From the NCBI RefSeq assembly GCF_001007935.1, contig NZ_CP011451.1, positions 3,720,001-3,784,000 of the forward strand: a stretch of DNA of 64,000 nucleotides. Reading direction: 5' to 3'. This DNA is from Nitrosomonas communis (GTDB lineage: Bacteria > Pseudomonadota > Gammaproteobacteria > Burkholderiales > Nitrosomonadaceae). This document shows positions 55,585-64,000 of the stretch, piece after piece. Under the pieces are notes generated by a model. That model had not been told where the DNA came from. It worked only from the letters and a program-made list of their open reading frames with translations, and did not search any database. The position numbers and the translations under genes were made by a program. Positions within the stretch are counted from its first letter, which is position 1. Each line of letters opens with the position of its first letter.

Positions 55585-55687
55585 ATTCCATTTCCAAATC
55601 AAAAATGACGCGAAGGCGAGCCGCAGACAGCATCCATAATACGGCAAGGTAAAGCTGACAAAGTCAGTTTTGATTGAGAAATAGAAT
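55585..55687 (+). repeat. ~103-bp palindrome-ended repeat (family A), copy 11, inside the nuo operon
   Basis: Full-length copy; left end intact, right end TTTTGATTGAGAAATAGAAT. It lies 27 bp past the nuoI stop and 81 bp before nuoJ, so nuo transcripts must cross it. Its hairpin could alter the ratio of upstream to downstream subunits. Confidence 0.92.
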
Positions 55688-55731
55688 AAGGAAGCATCGA
55701 TGGACAGCACACAAAGATAAGGAAAACAACC

Positions 55732-55776
55732 ATGATGAATAGCACAACCAGTCCAACAGGGTCAGCTCATGTATGA
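55732..55776 (+). CDS. Possible 14-codon leader peptide overlapping the nuoJ start
   Basis: ATG ATG AAT ... GTA TGA with a good upstream site (AAGGAAAACAACC). Its TGA lies just past the nuoJ ATG (55769), an overlap typical of translational coupling. nuoJ itself has no clear ribosome site, so a leader that delivers ribosomes across the repeat gap is plausible. The peptide (MMNSTTSPTGSAHV) has no recognisable content. Confidence 0.35.
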   Translation: MMNSTTSPTGSAHV

Positions 55777-56260
55777 GTTCATTTTTTATCTTTCTTCCGT
55801 TATTGCAGTGATTGCCGCAGGCACAATCCTGGTCGTGCGTCATCCGGTCTATGCCGCCTTGTACCTGATCGTGTCACTACTGGCTTTAGCATTGTTGTTC
55901 TTCTTGCTCGGCGCTCCCCTATTGGCAGCATTCCAGGTTATGTTATACGCTGGTGCGATCCTGGTATTGTTTTTGTTCATGATGATGGTGATGAATTTAC
56001 GTACCGAACGGAATCTGCCACTGTTACTTCCTGCCAGCTGGGGAGGGGTGGCATTATTGGCTCTGCTTCTGTGGTTGGTAATCTTGCTGTTACTTAGCAG
56101 ATCGTCATTAGATATGGCAGTCAACATCATGGTGATCGGACCCACGGCGGTGGGGAATGCGCTATTTGGCCCATATCTGGTGGTGGTTGAAGCTGCTGCG
56201 ATTTTATTGCTGGCGGCATTGGTAGCGGCCCTCTATCTCAGTCGAAGGGGAAAACGATGA
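55769..56260 (+). CDS. nuoJ: NADH-quinone oxidoreductase subunit J
   Basis: 163 aa, five TM helices. Recognised by HPVYAALYLIVSLLALALLFFLLGAP-type TM2-3 region and QVMLYAGAILVLFLFMMMVMNL in TM3 (pi-bulge helix), both diagnostic of NuoJ/ND6. The protein lies at the base of the proton-pumping arm. It is the first gene after the repeat in the operon and overlaps nuoK (ATGA). Confidence 0.94.
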   Translation: MYEFIFYLSSVIAVIAAGTILVVRHPVYAALYLIVSLLALALLFFLLGAPLLAAFQVMLYAGAILVLFLFMMMVMNLRTERNLPLLLPASWGGVALLALLLWLVILLLLSRSSLDMAVNIMVIGPTAVGNALFGPYLVVVEAAAILLLAALVAALYLSRRGKR

Positions 56261-56580
56261 TCCCGCTCAGTCACAGCCTGGCTATCGCCGCTCTATTATT
56301 CGTACTGGGTCTTGCCGTGGTGTTATTACGGCGGGAGTTGCTGTTCATATTGATAGGATTGGAGGTGATGCTCAATGGCGTTGCCTTAACGGCGATAGCA
56401 GCGGGCCAATACTGGGGCAATGCCGATGGTCAGGTACTGGTTATCATGCTGATGACGGTAACGGCTGCAGAAGTTGTGGTGGCATTGATTCTAGTATGGC
56501 TAGCCTATGATCACTACAAGGCAGTGCGGGTGGAAACGCTCACCCACCTGAAAGATGAAACTGAAAGGAGTTCATCGTGA
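56257..56580 (+). CDS. nuoK: NADH-quinone oxidoreductase subunit K
   Basis: 107 aa, three TM helices; the conserved Glu in LIGLEVMLNGVAL (TM2) and the TVTAAEVVVALILV segment (TM3) identify NuoK/ND4L, part of the proton path. It overlaps both neighbours by four bases (ATGA with nuoJ, GTGA with nuoL). Confidence 0.95.
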   Translation: MIPLSHSLAIAALLFVLGLAVVLLRRELLFILIGLEVMLNGVALTAIAAGQYWGNADGQVLVIMLMTVTAAEVVVALILVWLAYDHYKAVRVETLTHLKDETERSSS

Positions 56581-58586
56581 GTCAGTGGCTATGGCTGATT
56601 CCCTGCGCGCCTTTGCTTGGATCGCTCATCATTCTCTTTCTGGGGGGCCTGCTGCGACGGGAACACCTCGCCATAGTAGCTTGTTGCGCTGCAGCCATTG
56701 CTTTTCTGGTAGTGATGTTAGCCTGGCTAACCGGGGCCGCCAGCCAACCGTTGCAGCAAACCCTTTATACCTGGGTTGCAGTGGGCGAATGGCAGCCGAT
56801 GTTTGGATTCACGCTTGATCGCCTTGCTTTGGTCATGGTGAGCGTAGTTAGCGGTGTGGGCTTATTGGTCCATTTTTACTCGGTACCCTTTATGGCTGAA
56901 GAAACCGATCAGCGTCGTTATTATTTTTTTCTCAACCTGTTTTTAGCCGGCATGCTGTTGCTGGTGCTAGCTGATAATCTGTTGCTTCTTTATCTGGGTT
57001 GGGAGCTGGTTGGGCTATGCTCCTATGCCCTGATTGGTTTCTGGTATCGAGAGTCACTGCCAAGCAATGCTGGGCGCAAGGCCTTTATTGTCACTCGCAT
57101 TGGCGATACGGCACTGGCACTCGGCATCTTTCTCCTATTCAGCCAGTTTCACGAATTATCCCTCTCCGCGCTGCTTGCAAATGCTACCGCCCAGTGGGAA
57201 AAGAACTCAACCTTGGCCACTCTGGCGACGCTGTTAATCCTGGGTGGTGCTCTAGGTAAATCAGCACAATTACCACTACAAATCTGGCTGCCTGATGCTA
57301 TGGCTGGCCCCAGTCCGGTTTCTGCATTGATGCATGCCGCCACGATGGTCACGGCAGGCGTTTATTTGATCGCGCGCACTCACCCCTTGTTTGAGTTGGC
57401 ACCTCAGACACAATGGCTCGTGGCAGCCATCGGTGCGCTAACCATTATCTATGGCGCTAGCGCTGCGTTAGCACAAACAGATTTCAAAAAAGTGTTAGCC
57501 TACTCCACCATCAGCCAAATAGGTTACATGTTCCTGGCACTGGGCTGCGGAGCCTATGCATTAGCACTGTTTCATCTGACCACTCATGCCTTTTTTAAGG
57601 CTTTACTATTTCTATCTGCAGGCACGGTAATTCAAGCCAGCGGGGATGAACACGATATAAATAGTTTAGGCAGAATAGGTAACCATCCATCCATAGCCCG
57701 CTGGACATTCCTGATTGGTGCAGCTTCACTGGCTGGCGTGCCTTTCGTCACCGCCGGCTTCTATAGCAAAGACGCCATTCTTGTCACCACTTGGTCGGCA
57801 CCGGCTGGCCCGTTATTGTGGGCCTTCGCTGCCTTCGGCGCCCTGCTGACTGCAATCTATATCTTTCGCGTCTATTTACTCGTCTTCCAAGGTTCAGGGC
57901 AGAAAACCTCGACAATATCCCTTCCCTATTTCATGTCGCTGCCGTTACTCATTTTGGCGTTGCTCAGCATCGTTAGCGGCTTCATTGAGTTACCGGAAGG
58001 CTGGCCCGGTCCGCACCTTTGGAGTCTATGGCTGGAAAATGAGCTTGGTGTAGCGACCTTCCCTCCACTAACCATTACTTACAATCTACAACTCATCACT
58101 GCGTTATTACCACTAGCGGGTTTTAGCTTGGCCTTGTGGTTGGTCCAGCGCGAGCAAGCGTATCAATCACTTCCCTTGGCAAATTTTTTGCGTAACGGCT
58201 GGGGTTTTGATGCTTTCTACCATGCCACGCTGGTACGTCCCTACCGTGGCTTGGCAAGGATACTGCACGCTGCTGAGAGTAAGGAGGGCATCATCTATAT
58301 CATAGTACGCCCCTACCGCGCTCTCGCCAGGAGAGTATCAGGTGCTGTGGAAACTCTTCTGATTGAGGGGGCGCTAACCAGAATAACGCGTGGCTTCTTG
58401 GCCTTTGCCACCTTCTGCCGCAAAGGCGTGGAGTACAACGCGTTAGAAGCCGGCATCACTTGCTTAGTGGCAGCGCTGCGCTTCGGCTATACGCTTCTGA
58501 GCACTACCCAAAATGGTTTTCTGAGCCGCTATGCCTTGGTGATAAGTACAGGGGCCGTGTTCTTCCTGGGATATTGGTTATGGTGA
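56577..58586 (+). CDS. nuoL: NADH-quinone oxidoreductase subunit L
   Basis: 669 aa, GTG start overlapping the nuoK stop with AAGGAG seven bases upstream. An antiporter-like subunit with about 16 TM helices: YLGWELVGLCSYALIGFW, the KSAQLPLQIWLPDAMAGPSPVSALMHAATMV block split over TM7-8 and DFKKVLAYSTISQIGYMF carry the conserved proton-channel Lys/His/Glu. The long C-terminal lateral helix ends in a final TM. It is longer than E. coli NuoL (613 aa). Confidence 0.95.
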   Translation: MSQWLWLIPCAPLLGSLIILFLGGLLRREHLAIVACCAAAIAFLVVMLAWLTGAASQPLQQTLYTWVAVGEWQPMFGFTLDRLALVMVSVVSGVGLLVHFYSVPFMAEETDQRRYYFFLNLFLAGMLLLVLADNLLLLYLGWELVGLCSYALIGFWYRESLPSNAGRKAFIVTRIGDTALALGIFLLFSQFHELSLSALLANATAQWEKNSTLATLATLLILGGALGKSAQLPLQIWLPDAMAGPSPVSALMHAATMVTAGVYLIARTHPLFELAPQTQWLVAAIGALTIIYGASAALAQTDFKKVLAYSTISQIGYMFLALGCGAYALALFHLTTHAFFKALLFLSAGTVIQASGDEHDINSLGRIGNHPSIARWTFLIGAASLAGVPFVTAGFYSKDAILVTTWSAPAGPLLWAFAAFGALLTAIYIFRVYLLVFQGSGQKTSTISLPYFMSLPLLILALLSIVSGFIELPEGWPGPHLWSLWLENELGVATFPPLTITYNLQLITALLPLAGFSLALWLVQREQAYQSLPLANFLRNGWGFDAFYHATLVRPYRGLARILHAAESKEGIIYIIVRPYRALARRVSGAVETLLIEGALTRITRGFLAFATFCRKGVEYNALEAGITCLVAALRFGYTLLSTTQNGFLSRYALVISTGAVFFLGYWLW

Positions 58587-58596
58587 GGAGAGTGTT

Positions 58597-60096
58597 ATGG
58601 ACTGGTTGAGCGTGCTGATATTTCTGCCCGTGTTGGGCGGGCTGTGGATCGGCGTAATAGGACACAATAAAACAGCCTTTGCACGTTGGGCCGCGCTAGC
58701 GATTACCAGCACAGAGCTGTTAATCGCACTTGGTTTGTGGTGGAACGCAGTCCCCAACGAACAGGGTTATTTTTACATCGTGCGTGCTCCCTGGGTCCCT
58801 GCCATGGGGATTCAATTTTTATTGGGTATGGATGGTATCAGCCTGCTGCTGGTGCTGTTAACCGCGCTACTAGGTCCTGTGGTAGTGTTGGTCTCATGGA
58901 ATGCAATACAACGCAACTGGCCCGCTTTTGCCGCCCTCCTCCTCGCTACCCAGGCAGGAATTATGGGGGTCTTCCTGGCGCTTGACCTGGTGCTGTTCTA
59001 TGTATTCTGGGAACTGATGTTAGTGCCGATGTATTTTCTGGTGGGAGTATGGGGTCACGAACGTAGACTCTATGCCGCCTACAAGTTTTTCCTTTTCACA
59101 GTTACCGGTTCACTGCTGATGTTGATAGCCATTCTGGGGTTGTACTTTACTCATGGCGAGCAAACTGGTATTTACACGTTCGATTACTTTGAATTATTAC
59201 AGGTCAATCTGCCAGACAACAGCGAGATGTGGCTAATGCTTGGCTTTTTTATAGCTTTTGCTGTCAAGATTCCGCTGTTTCCAATACATAGCTGGCTGCC
59301 TGACGCTCACACCGAAGCGCCCACAGCGGGCAGCATCTTCCTCGCAGGCTTATTATTAAAGACCGGCGCTTATGGCTTGTTGCGCTTCTGCCTACCGCTG
59401 TTTCCTGAAGCCTCCACAGACTTTGCGCCCATTGGTATGACTCTAGGGGTGATCGGTATCCTCTATGGTGCCTTGTTGGCCTTGGTCCAGGAGGATATGA
59501 AGCGGCTCATTGCCTATTCTTCTATTAGCCACCTGGGCTTTGTGGTGTTTGGCATCTATGCATGGAATCAGGAAGGTTTGAACGGCGCTGTAATCTTGAT
59601 GCTGGCGCACGGGGTGTCAACAGGCGCGATGTTTGCCATGGTCGGTATGTTGGAAGAACGTTGCGGCACCCGCTTACTAGCGCAGCTGGGGGGACTATTA
59701 TCGCCAATCCCTCGTCTGGCTTCCCTGTTGTTACTCTTTACACTCTCTGCAATGGGTATGCCTGGGCTGGCCAATTTCATCGGTGAATTCCTGGTTCTTG
59801 CCGGCGTGTTCCAGGTCTCAGCCGGGCTTGCCGTAGCAGGAGCCCTAGGTATTATTGCTGGGGTCGTTTACCTGCTGTGGATGTACCAGCGCGCTGTGCT
59901 AGGGGAGATCACCATTAAACGAGCATGGACCGACCTCAACCGCCGCGAAGCTGTGCCACTGGGACTTTTGGCATTGGTAGTACTGTGGCTGGGTCTTTAC
60001 CCTGCACCCTTCCTTGACAGCCTGCAAATCCCCGTGACCGCTATTATCGAATCGAAAAGCTCTGTGCCTACTGGATCGATTGATGCCCTCCGCTGA
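58597..60096 (+). CDS. nuoM: NADH-quinone oxidoreductase subunit M
   Basis: 499 aa, about 14 TM helices. FYVFWELMLVPMYFLVGVWG holds the conserved TM5 Glu; KIPLFPIHSWLPDAHTEAPTAGS and DMKRLIAYSSISHLGFV are the antiporter-family channel motifs. GAGGAG lies upstream, 10 bp after nuoL. Confidence 0.95.
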   Translation: MDWLSVLIFLPVLGGLWIGVIGHNKTAFARWAALAITSTELLIALGLWWNAVPNEQGYFYIVRAPWVPAMGIQFLLGMDGISLLLVLLTALLGPVVVLVSWNAIQRNWPAFAALLLATQAGIMGVFLALDLVLFYVFWELMLVPMYFLVGVWGHERRLYAAYKFFLFTVTGSLLMLIAILGLYFTHGEQTGIYTFDYFELLQVNLPDNSEMWLMLGFFIAFAVKIPLFPIHSWLPDAHTEAPTAGSIFLAGLLLKTGAYGLLRFCLPLFPEASTDFAPIGMTLGVIGILYGALLALVQEDMKRLIAYSSISHLGFVVFGIYAWNQEGLNGAVILMLAHGVSTGAMFAMVGMLEERCGTRLLAQLGGLLSPIPRLASLLLLFTLSAMGMPGLANFIGEFLVLAGVFQVSAGLAVAGALGIIAGVVYLLWMYQRAVLGEITIKRAWTDLNRREAVPLGLLALVVLWLGLYPAPFLDSLQIPVTAIIESKSSVPTGSIDALR

Positions 60097-61486
60097 GCTG
60101 ATCAATCTCGTCCCTTACCTGGTACCAACAACTGGTGGCTTAGCCATATTGATACTGGGTATCTGGCCGAAGCGTGTTTCGATCCGATTATTATCGACTG
60201 CCACGCTGTTTTTTCTGCTGCTGGGTGCTGCCGCCACTTTACTGTGGCAAGTACCTGGTACAGTAGGTAGCATGTTAGTAATCGACGATTTAAGTCGCGT
60301 GTTTACTCTATTTTTTATGTTGGGTGCCGCAGCCATCGTCCTGCTATCTTTCGGCCATGCCCCCATCCGCAATGAGCTCCAAGAGGAATACTTGAGCCTG
60401 ATTCTCTTTGCCACATTAGGAATGGCCCTGCTCGTAAGCTCAAACAATCTTATCAGTGCCTTTCTCGGTCTGGAAATCCTGGCTGTACCGCTTTATGCCC
60501 TTATCGCGTGGCAACCAATAAGGTACGGTGCGATCGAGGGCGGCATAAAATATGCTGTACTTGCTGGTTTTGCTACTGCATTTTTTCTTTATGGCGTTGC
60601 CCTGGTCTATGCCAGCAGCGGCACTTTGGATCTGACTGAGTTGAACACAGTAGCTGGCGATGAATCCTTACTGCCAGTGGCCATTACTCTGATCTTGGTT
60701 GGGGTAGGATTTAAAGTAGCTTTGGTGCCGTTTCATATGTGGGCGCCTGACATCTACCAGGCCGCCCCTTCACCGATAACAGCTCTGTTTGCGAGTTTCA
60801 GTAAAGCGGCGACCATAGTGTTTCTGATCCGGCTATTGTGCCTACAATTGCCCCAAATATGGGAAGCGCTGCTTCCATTATTGTGGGGACTTGCGTTAAT
60901 CAGTATGGTAGTAGGTAACCTGTTGGCGCTAAATCAACAGAATCTGAAAAGATTACTCGCCTATTCCTCTATCGCCCATCTCGGTTATATCCTGGTAGGA
61001 CTGGCAGCGGGTACTGCGCAAGGCCGCGATGCCGCTATCTATTATGCTGTTACCCTAGCCATCATGAACCTAGGTGCCTTTGCTGTCATCGTTGCGTTAA
61101 CGCGCCGTGAGCAGGATCGTGAAAATTTGGCAGATTATCGCGGGTTGGGACGTCGTTATCCGATGCTGGGACTTGCCATGGGAATTTACCTGCTAGCCCT
61201 AGCCGGCCTTCCGCCGACAGCTGGCTTTATGGCCAAGCTACTTGCCTTTGGTGCAGCTGTCGAGGCTGGCAATATGATGTTGGCGATTGTGGCAGTGCTC
61301 AACACAGCGCTCGCTTTTTTTTATTACTTACGGGTAATGATGGAGTTTTATAGTGAGCAGGAAACAAGCTTAAACACCATTCCGCCAACACAGGGCACAT
61401 TGATTGTCATCATCATTGCCATTGTCCTGATTATCGGGCTTGGCATTTTCCCGCAGTGGCTATTGGGATCACTTCAATTGCCTTGA
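60083..61486 (+). CDS. nuoN: NADH-quinone oxidoreductase subunit N
   Basis: 467 aa from the ATG at 60083 (TTG at 60080 is an alternative), overlapping the end of nuoM by 14 bases. Antiporter-like subunit: LGLEILAVPLYAL (channel Glu), VGFKVALVPFHMWAPDIYQAAPSPIT and NLKRLLAYSSIAHLGYIL. It ends the operon; a family A repeat begins 66 bp later, before the convergent atp genes. Confidence 0.95.
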   Translation: MPSAELINLVPYLVPTTGGLAILILGIWPKRVSIRLLSTATLFFLLLGAAATLLWQVPGTVGSMLVIDDLSRVFTLFFMLGAAAIVLLSFGHAPIRNELQEEYLSLILFATLGMALLVSSNNLISAFLGLEILAVPLYALIAWQPIRYGAIEGGIKYAVLAGFATAFFLYGVALVYASSGTLDLTELNTVAGDESLLPVAITLILVGVGFKVALVPFHMWAPDIYQAAPSPITALFASFSKAATIVFLIRLLCLQLPQIWEALLPLLWGLALISMVVGNLLALNQQNLKRLLAYSSIAHLGYILVGLAAGTAQGRDAAIYYAVTLAIMNLGAFAVIVALTRREQDRENLADYRGLGRRYPMLGLAMGIYLLALAGLPPTAGFMAKLLAFGAAVEAGNMMLAIVAVLNTALAFFYYLRVMMEFYSEQETSLNTIPPTQGTLIVIIIAIVLIIGLGIFPQWLLGSLQLP

Positions 61487-61551
61487 AGTACGGGATTTTT
61501 CAAGAAAATAGACATAGCGACAAGACTTTTGCAAGATGGATTTCGATTGTA

Positions 61552-61655
61552 ATTCCCTTTCTAAATCAAACATGGCGCGAAGGCGAGCCGCAGACAGTAT
61601 AAAATAATACAGCAAGGAGAAGCCGACAAAGTCAGGTTTGATTTAGGGATGGAAT
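61552..61655 (+). repeat. ~104-bp palindrome-ended repeat (family A), copy 12, overlapping the atpG 3' end
   Basis: Left end ATTCCCTTTCTAAATCAAAC; right end TTTGATTTAGGGATGGAAT. The right end encodes the last residues of atpG (F-H-P) and its TAA (61643-61645). It lies between convergent nuoN and atpG and may end both transcripts. Confidence 0.92.
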
Positions 61656-62494
61656 GACTTGTCATTAGCCGATAATACCTCTGTACTAAGCAAAATAATT
61701 TCAATTTCATTGATAATCTCCTCCTGCCGCAATCTGTTAGCCCTCATCCGCAATCTTGCAGTATCCTTCTCCAGATGTTGGATAGCACTATCCATATGAG
61801 CCAGTCGTTTATGATTTTCCCTCATAAACGATGAATAAAATACTTCATGTAATAGCACATAAAGATACTGATCAGTCAATTTTGTCAGAAATTGTGTCGG
61901 CTCCAGATGCAACAGAGGAGGGTGAGAATAAGTCAATTCTGGTTCAGGTAATGACAGAGGTAATAATTGGCGTAGCCTGATTTTCTCGCTTTCATCATCA
62001 TAATAAAGTACGCTGATCTGCCCTATTTTTGTTGGCGCGGCTTGCTGTAATCTGTTCAGCACCTCAATTAGCCGCTGCAACGTAATCGGCACCTCTTCTG
62101 CCACACTGTGACTTTCAATAAAAGCAGCAATATGAAAGTTCTCGAGTAATTTGCTCTCAAGCTTGCGCCCCACCACTACCATCAAAGTTTCTCTTTGCAG
62201 TTGCTGGCTGTTTAAGAATGTAACTAACGATTCATTATAATCACCGCAAAAACCGCGTTCTGAACCGATGACAATCAATAGTTGCTGATGGCCCGGTTGA
62301 GCTGGGATCTGAGGATAAAAATACAGAAAATCCTGTGCCGTCATTTCAATGCTGGTAGTAACACGGCGTTGCGTGTCGAGGAACATTTCCAGTTTACGGA
62401 TTTCAAGCAGAGCGAGGTTTTTCATCGTTTTCATGACGCTGTTGATTTCATCCAGCGTCGCTAGCCGCTCTTTTACCTCACGTCGTTTACTCAT
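61643..62494 (-). CDS. atpG: ATP synthase gamma subunit, N-ATPase type
   Basis: 283 aa, the central rotor shaft of F1. The N-terminus ([16 protein letters not shown]) replaces the usual 'KITKAMxMVAAAK' helix of common gamma subunits and fits the divergent N-ATPase branch; the C-terminal [19 protein letters not shown] is the second shaft helix. It overlaps atpA by four bases and is the last gene of its operon, as in N-ATPase clusters (which end A-G) and unlike standard atp operons (A-G-D-C). Its final residues SFHP and stop come from an inserted family A repeat; a relic copy at 46970-47083 ends at the ancestral position (DNDK, stop). Confidence 0.88.
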   Translation of the reverse strand: MSKRREVKERLATLDEINSVMKTMKNLALLEIRKLEMFLDTQRRVTTSIEMTAQDFLYFYPQIPAQPGHQQLLIVIGSERGFCGDYNESLVTFLNSQQLQRETLMVVVGRKLESKLLENFHIAAFIESHSVAEEVPITLQRLIEVLNRLQQAAPTKIGQISVLYYDDESEKIRLRQLLPLSLPEPELTYSHPPLLHLEPTQFLTKLTDQYLYVLLHEVFYSSFMRENHKRLAHMDSAIQHLEKDTARLRMRANRLRQEEIINEIEIILLSTEVLSANDKSFHP

Positions 62495-63993
62495 GCCCTA
62501 CCCATTTCATTCAACCAGGTACGAACCAGGATTCTCCACTGCTCGTGGCCTTCCTCAATACTCAACCTGGTACGGGCTATTTGTTCTTGCAGATATTGCA
62601 AGCACGGTTTTATCTGATCCAATTCAAGATGATCAAACATTCCTTCGTTATAGGCAACCAGCCAGGCCATCTGGAATTCAATGGTTAACGGAGTAAGCAG
62701 TTCTTGCTTGAGTATCTCTCGTAATATCTGACCACGCCGTATGCGTGCCTCCATAGTGGGTTCGAGTCGTGAACCAAAACGGGTGAATACTTCGAGCTCA
62801 AGAAATTGCAAATAATCCAGCTTCATTCGCCCGGCTTCCTTTTTGATATTGGGATGCTGCGCATTTCCCCCAATACGCGACACTGAGCGCGTGACATCGA
62901 TAGCCGGCAGGAAACCACGCGCAAATAACTGTTGATCAAGATAAATCTGTCCATCCGTAATGGAAATAAGATTGGTGGGAATATATGACGCAATTTCACC
63001 CTGTTCTGTCTCTATAATCGGCAATGCGGTCATACTGCCGCCCCCCTGTTTGGATGACAAACGGGTAGAACGCTCCAGCAAGCGAGAATGTAAAAAGAAA
63101 ATATCGCCAGGATAAGCCTCGCGGCCAGGCGGTCTGCGCAGTAGCAAGGAAAGTTCGCGATAACTTCTTGCATGCGTGCTTAAGTCGTCATAGACCACGA
63201 GCGTATCATAACCTTCTGCCATCCAGGCCTCTGCCACAGCGCAACCGGCAAAGGGTGCCAGATATTTTAAGCCAGGCATGGCATTTGCCTCTGCAACCAC
63301 CAACACAGTATTACTCAATGCTTGGTTGCGCCGCAGAATCTCGATAGTATTCACGACGGTGGAACGTTTCTGGCCAATTAAAACATAAACACAATAAACA
63401 TTCTTGTCACGCTGATTAATAACCGCATCGATAGCGAGTGAACTTTTACCAGTACCATTATCCCCGATGATCAATTGTCGTTGTCCTTTGCCGACCGGAA
63501 TCATGGTATCGATAATTTTGTTGCCGGTATACAGCGGCTGCGCCACAAAATCACGTGCAATAATGGGGGGGGAGCGCACGTCCAGCAAACGATAGATATC
63601 GAATTGAATCGGGCCGGCATCATCAAGCGGAATACCCAATGGATCGATCACTCGACCCAGCAGGGCACGCCCCACCCCTATACTCAAACGTTTCCCTGTC
63701 AGAAAAACAGCGGTGCCCGCGGTCAATTGGCTGGTCTGTCGTAGCAGGATGGCGCCCACCCGATCGCGGGCAAGATGAAACACTAAGGCACGGCTGCCAT
63801 CTTCCAGATGAACCACATCCTCCATCCGCGCAGAAGGCAATCCACTAATCCAGGCAATGCCATCACCGATAGATACCACGTTGCCTTGCTCTGACAAACG
63901 AAGACCATACTGGTAGCGTGCTAACCAGTCGGCCTGTCTGTCAAAAAGAGAATTACTCAAAGAATTGGCACTGCTAGCTTCCCGCGGTAGCAT
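62491..63993 (-). CDS. atpA: ATP synthase alpha subunit, N-ATPase type (start may lie outside the window)
   Basis: 500 aa from the ATG at 63993; the frame stays open to the window edge, so a further upstream start is possible. The P-loop GDNGTGKSS (167-175) replaces the common GDRQTGKT of alpha subunits. The N-terminal barrel ([24 protein letters not shown]), the [14 protein letters not shown] block and the [27 protein letters not shown] stretch (standard '[24 protein letters not shown]') are typical. The subunit forms the non-catalytic part of the F1 ring. The N-ATPase assignment rests on the A-G end of the operon and the divergent gamma; beta and Fo genes would lie beyond the right edge. 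Confidence 0.88.
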   Translation of the reverse strand: MLPREASSANSLSNSLFDRQADWLARYQYGLRLSEQGNVVSIGDGIAWISGLPSARMEDVVHLEDGSRALVFHLARDRVGAILLRQTSQLTAGTAVFLTGKRLSIGVGRALLGRVIDPLGIPLDDAGPIQFDIYRLLDVRSPPIIARDFVAQPLYTGNKIIDTMIPVGKGQRQLIIGDNGTGKSSLAIDAVINQRDKNVYCVYVLIGQKRSTVVNTIEILRRNQALSNTVLVVAEANAMPGLKYLAPFAGCAVAEAWMAEGYDTLVVYDDLSTHARSYRELSLLLRRPPGREAYPGDIFFLHSRLLERSTRLSSKQGGGSMTALPIIETEQGEIASYIPTNLISITDGQIYLDQQLFARGFLPAIDVTRSVSRIGGNAQHPNIKKEAGRMKLDYLQFLELEVFTRFGSRLEPTMEARIRRGQILREILKQELLTPLTIEFQMAWLVAYNEGMFDHLELDQIKPCLQYLQEQIARTRLSIEEGHEQWRILVRTWLNEMGRA

Positions 63994-64000
63994 GCTGCAA

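Noticed and set aside
1-64000. tRNA, rRNA, CRISPR arrays and intact insertion sequences
   Set aside because: No T-loop-like GGTTCRANTCC with matching acceptor stems, no regularly spaced repeats, and no transposase gene was found by eye.

Overview
The window looks like a piece of a betaproteobacterial ammonia-oxidiser chromosome, most likely Nitrosomonas or a close relative. This is an inference. The best single clue is a His-rich heptad-repeat protein at 24479-24844 that closely resembles SmbP, the small metal-binding protein described from Nitrosomonas europaea. The window carries no rRNA, tRNA, CRISPR array or intact insertion sequence that I can recognise.

Layout. 1-9 kb: the C-terminal part of a P-type cation ATPase, an ornithine cyclodeaminase/mu-crystallin family protein, thioredoxin 2, a secreted S10-type carboxypeptidase, a periplasmic HtrA/DegP protease, a gene broken by a stop codon and a frameshift, and a glycine-zipper protein. 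9-16.2 kb: a large CoA-ligase/acetyltransferase (Pat/PatZ-like), divergent from an amino-acid permease and a histone-deacetylase-like protein, then an AI-2E family exporter. 16.8-20 kb: a small membrane protein, ornithine cyclodeaminase and arginase (arginine to ornithine to proline). 20.5-27.8 kb: a DUF2934-like protein, an orphan MT-A70 adenine methyltransferase, two alpha/beta hydrolases, SmbP, an SRPBCC-like secreted protein and a BT1-type transporter. 28-31.4 kb: the Kup potassium transporter and an SLC13-type anion transporter. 31.8-45.3 kb: a DevBCA-type exporter divergent from a giant cyclic beta-1,2-glucan synthase (2982 aa), followed by galU, which makes its UDP-glucose donor. 45.6-46.9 kb: a succinate-semialdehyde-type aldehyde dehydrogenase. 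47.4-61.5 kb: a complete complex I operon, nuoA-B-CD-E-F-G-H-I-J-K-L-M-N, with C and D fused. 61.6-64 kb, convergent with nuo: the end (alpha, gamma) of an ATP synthase operon that looks like the N-ATPase type.

Two things stand out. First, a family of roughly 103-bp palindrome-ended repeats (11 full or near-full copies plus one half copy) is scattered through the intergenic regions. Copies supply the last codons and the stop of at least two genes (ocd and atpG), and one sits inside the nuo operon between nuoI and nuoJ. Second, a decayed copy of the atpG 3' end lies just left of the nuo operon in the same orientation as the live atpG on the right, so the complex I operon is bracketed by direct repeats of atpG. 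This suggests it arrived at an N-ATPase locus by recombination.

Functional theme: envelope and osmotic adaptation (Kup, cyclic glucan, possible Na+-type ATPase, secreted proteases) plus auxiliary respiration (second-type complex I) and nitrogen-rich amino-acid breakdown.
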